Below are positions 62,652 through 64,000 of a DNA stretch of 64,000 nucleotides, one piece after another; the stretch's first letter is position 1; the number at the start of each line of letters is the position of its first letter. The notes below the pieces were generated by a model. It saw only the letters and a program-made list of their open reading frames with translations, had not been told where the DNA came from and made no database searches. Made by a program: the position numbers and the translations under genes. Origin of the DNA: Neorhizobium sp. JUb45 (GTDB taxonomy: Bacteria; Pseudomonadota; Alphaproteobacteria; Rhizobiales; Rhizobiaceae); assembly GCF_004343585.1 (NCBI RefSeq), contig NZ_SLYW01000001.1, positions 1,054,001-1,118,000 on the forward strand, read 5' to 3'.

Positions 62652-63371
62652 CTAACGCGGTTCGGCGTTGAGCGAGAGATAGGTCGGATCGAAGCCGGCT
62701 ACCGACTGAAGGCGTGGCCAGTCGAGAACGGTAATCGTGTCCTTGGTCCAGGTGATCAGATTTTCACGCCGCAACGCCTGTATCACCCGGTTCATGTGCA
62801 CGAGCGATATGCCAAGCACATCCGCCATCTCCGACTGCGACAGCGGAAAGTGAAAGGCCCAGCCTTGCGTATGCCCGACGACCTTGAGGCGCAGATAGAG
62901 CTCGCAGATCACATGGGCAAGGTGGGAGGTGCGCGACCGGCGGCCCATGGAGACGATCCATTCGCGGTGGATGCCGCCATGGATGAGTGTATCCAGCCAG
63001 AGCATGCGCGTCAGGTGCGGCCATTCCTCGGTGATTTTCTTGAGGTCGGGGTAATCGACAAAGGCGACGGTGCAGTTCGACAGTGCCACGATCCCGTGGT
63101 CCATGGTTTTGAGCAGGAATGCATGCAGATCGACGAATTCCCCGGCAATATGTATGGCGGTGATCTGGCGTGCGCCTTCCGGCGTCACTTTGTAGCGCGC
63201 CGCAAATCCATCCAGCAGCATCGTGCTGGTGTTCGGGCGGGTGCCTTCGGTGACGATGTCTTCGTTGGCAGAAAAACGCTTTTCCCTTCCTGCAATCGAT
63301 CGCAAAACGTCTTTTTCCGCAGAGGAAAGAGTGTCTCGCTGTTCGAGGTTGAGAAGAAGTGCATCGATCAC
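62652..63371 (-). CDS. Crp/Fnr family transcriptional regulator
   Basis: The 239-aa protein has an N-terminal cyclic-nucleotide-like beta-barrel (EDIVTEGTRPNTSTMLLDGFAARYKV) and a C-terminal winged helix (FPLSQSEMADVLGISLVHMNRVIQALRRENLITW). It lacks the N-terminal cysteine cluster of FNR, so it is not an obvious oxygen sensor. It is divergent from a DUF6894 gene. The effector is unknown. Confidence 0.9.
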   Translation of the reverse strand: MIDALLLNLEQRDTLSSAEKDVLRSIAGREKRFSANEDIVTEGTRPNTSTMLLDGFAARYKVTPEGARQITAIHIAGEFVDLHAFLLKTMDHGIVALSNCTVAFVDYPDLKKITEEWPHLTRMLWLDTLIHGGIHREWIVSMGRRSRTSHLAHVICELYLRLKVVGHTQGWAFHFPLSQSEMADVLGISLVHMNRVIQALRRENLITWTKDTITVLDWPRLQSVAGFDPTYLSLNAEPR

Positions 63372-63493
63372 GGCGTTGTCCCTTGTTCTGGTCGGGGCTT
63401 AGAACGCGGATGCCGGGCGATGGTTGCAAATTTTTGCTCGGAACAAATCGCGGCGCCGGTGATTGATTGCGAAATCACAAAGGCTTGCAGCTG

Positions 63494-63745
63494 ATGCCCA
63501 GATATTTTTTCGACATTCACAATGGTAACGGCCCGAGTCGTGATGACCACGGGATGGAGCTGCCATCGCAAAAACGTATCATGCATGAAATGAGCCGGAT
63601 ATTGCTGGACATCGCTCGCGATGAATTGCCGGGGCAGGAGCGTGGGGATATCTCCATTTTCGTTCGCGACGACACCGGCAAGGAGCTCTGCGCCACGCAT
63701 CTCAGTTTTCAAACGGAATGGAAACATCGTCCTGAAGAAGGATGA
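63494..63745 (+). CDS. DUF6894 family small protein
   Basis: The 83-aa protein begins MPRYFFDIHNG, the signature start of this widespread Rhizobiales family, and continues with ...D..G.EL and an internal RDELPGQERGDISIFVRDDTG. The function is unknown. ATG at 63494 is chosen over an in-frame ATG at 63467 because the family starts there. It is divergent from the Crp/Fnr-like gene. Confidence 0.85.
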   Translation: MPRYFFDIHNGNGPSRDDHGMELPSQKRIMHEMSRILLDIARDELPGQERGDISIFVRDDTGKELCATHLSFQTEWKHRPEEG

Positions 63746-63849
63746 TGGTTTCGCATGCGTCAGTGTTGGTGGAAAATGGAAATATGCAGGCGATGTCATC
63801 AAGTCGATACAATCGACTTCTACAAGGCTTTCAATTGCTTGAGAGAGTT

Positions 63850-63925
<76 letters not shown>

Positions 63926-64000
63926 GTCCAATCCGTCCCGGTGTTTGGTGTCACCGGCGGTGTGAGGGGGCTTCTAAAGGGCTTCATTCGGCTTGTCTAG

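Overview
The window reads as a chromosomal segment of an alphaproteobacterium of the Rhizobiaceae (Agrobacterium/Rhizobium group). The reasons are the GC-rich codon use, a circularly permuted two-piece tmRNA gene, Rhizobiales-type neighbourhoods (sspB-DUF4169-RHH, ssrA, thyA-folA, hflK-hflC-degP, serB/miaA, ilvBN), an HWE-family histidine kinase, HxlR/DUF6894/Crp-Fnr-like small regulators and a COG4315-ECF-anti-sigma operon. I see no insertion sequence, prophage, integrase or CRISPR array. This is mostly housekeeping chromosome with accessory transport and regulatory cassettes.

Layout. 1-1.55 kb: N-terminal two thirds of uvrD, running off the left edge. 1.8-8.7 kb: RND efflux pair, then an HWE sensor kinase and a single-domain response regulator. 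8.7-13.4 kb: RidA/TetR divergent pair with three operator-like palindromes, GNAT, nhaA and a D-lactate dehydrogenase-like flavoprotein. 13.4-17.1 kb: a large AsmA-like protein. 17.2-24.2 kb: protein and RNA quality control, with sspB next to the tmRNA gene, then thyA-folA, hflKC and degP. 24.2-31.6 kb: GNAT, serB and miaA (head-to-head with overlapping start codons), a HerA-like ATPase, and ilvBN behind an apparently leaderless leader peptide and attenuator. 31.6-37.4 kb: aldo/keto reductase, ECF sigma operon, aldose epimerase-like protein, RecD-like helicase and a MerR protein with a LuxR-like C terminus. 37.7-43.9 kb: pdxJ, NDH-2, Asp/Glu racemase, an NmrA/HxlR divergent pair, and TetR-ilvC. 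44-54.4 kb: FucU mutarotase, PLP aminotransferase, an FbpABC-type importer, an EEP-Nudix-PhzF string, small proteins and nitronate monooxygenase. 54.4-61.9 kb: a seven-gene minus-strand operon joining a peptide/nickel-type ABC importer to a class V aminotransferase and a glycerate 2-kinase. 62-64 kb: a structured intergenic element, an Rmf/CrpP-like small protein, a Crp/Fnr-like regulator, a DUF6894 protein and tRNA-Lys(CUU).

How the genes fit together. Branched-chain amino acid synthesis appears twice (ilvBN with attenuation, ilvC behind a TetR gene). Proteostasis is concentrated at 17-24 kb: the tmRNA adds the tag that the SspB family delivers to ClpXP, HflKC modulates membrane FtsH, and DegP acts in the periplasm. 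The 54-62 kb operon suggests uptake of an amino compound, transamination and entry as phosphoglycerate. Its substrate is unknown, and it is the best candidate here for an undescribed catabolic system.
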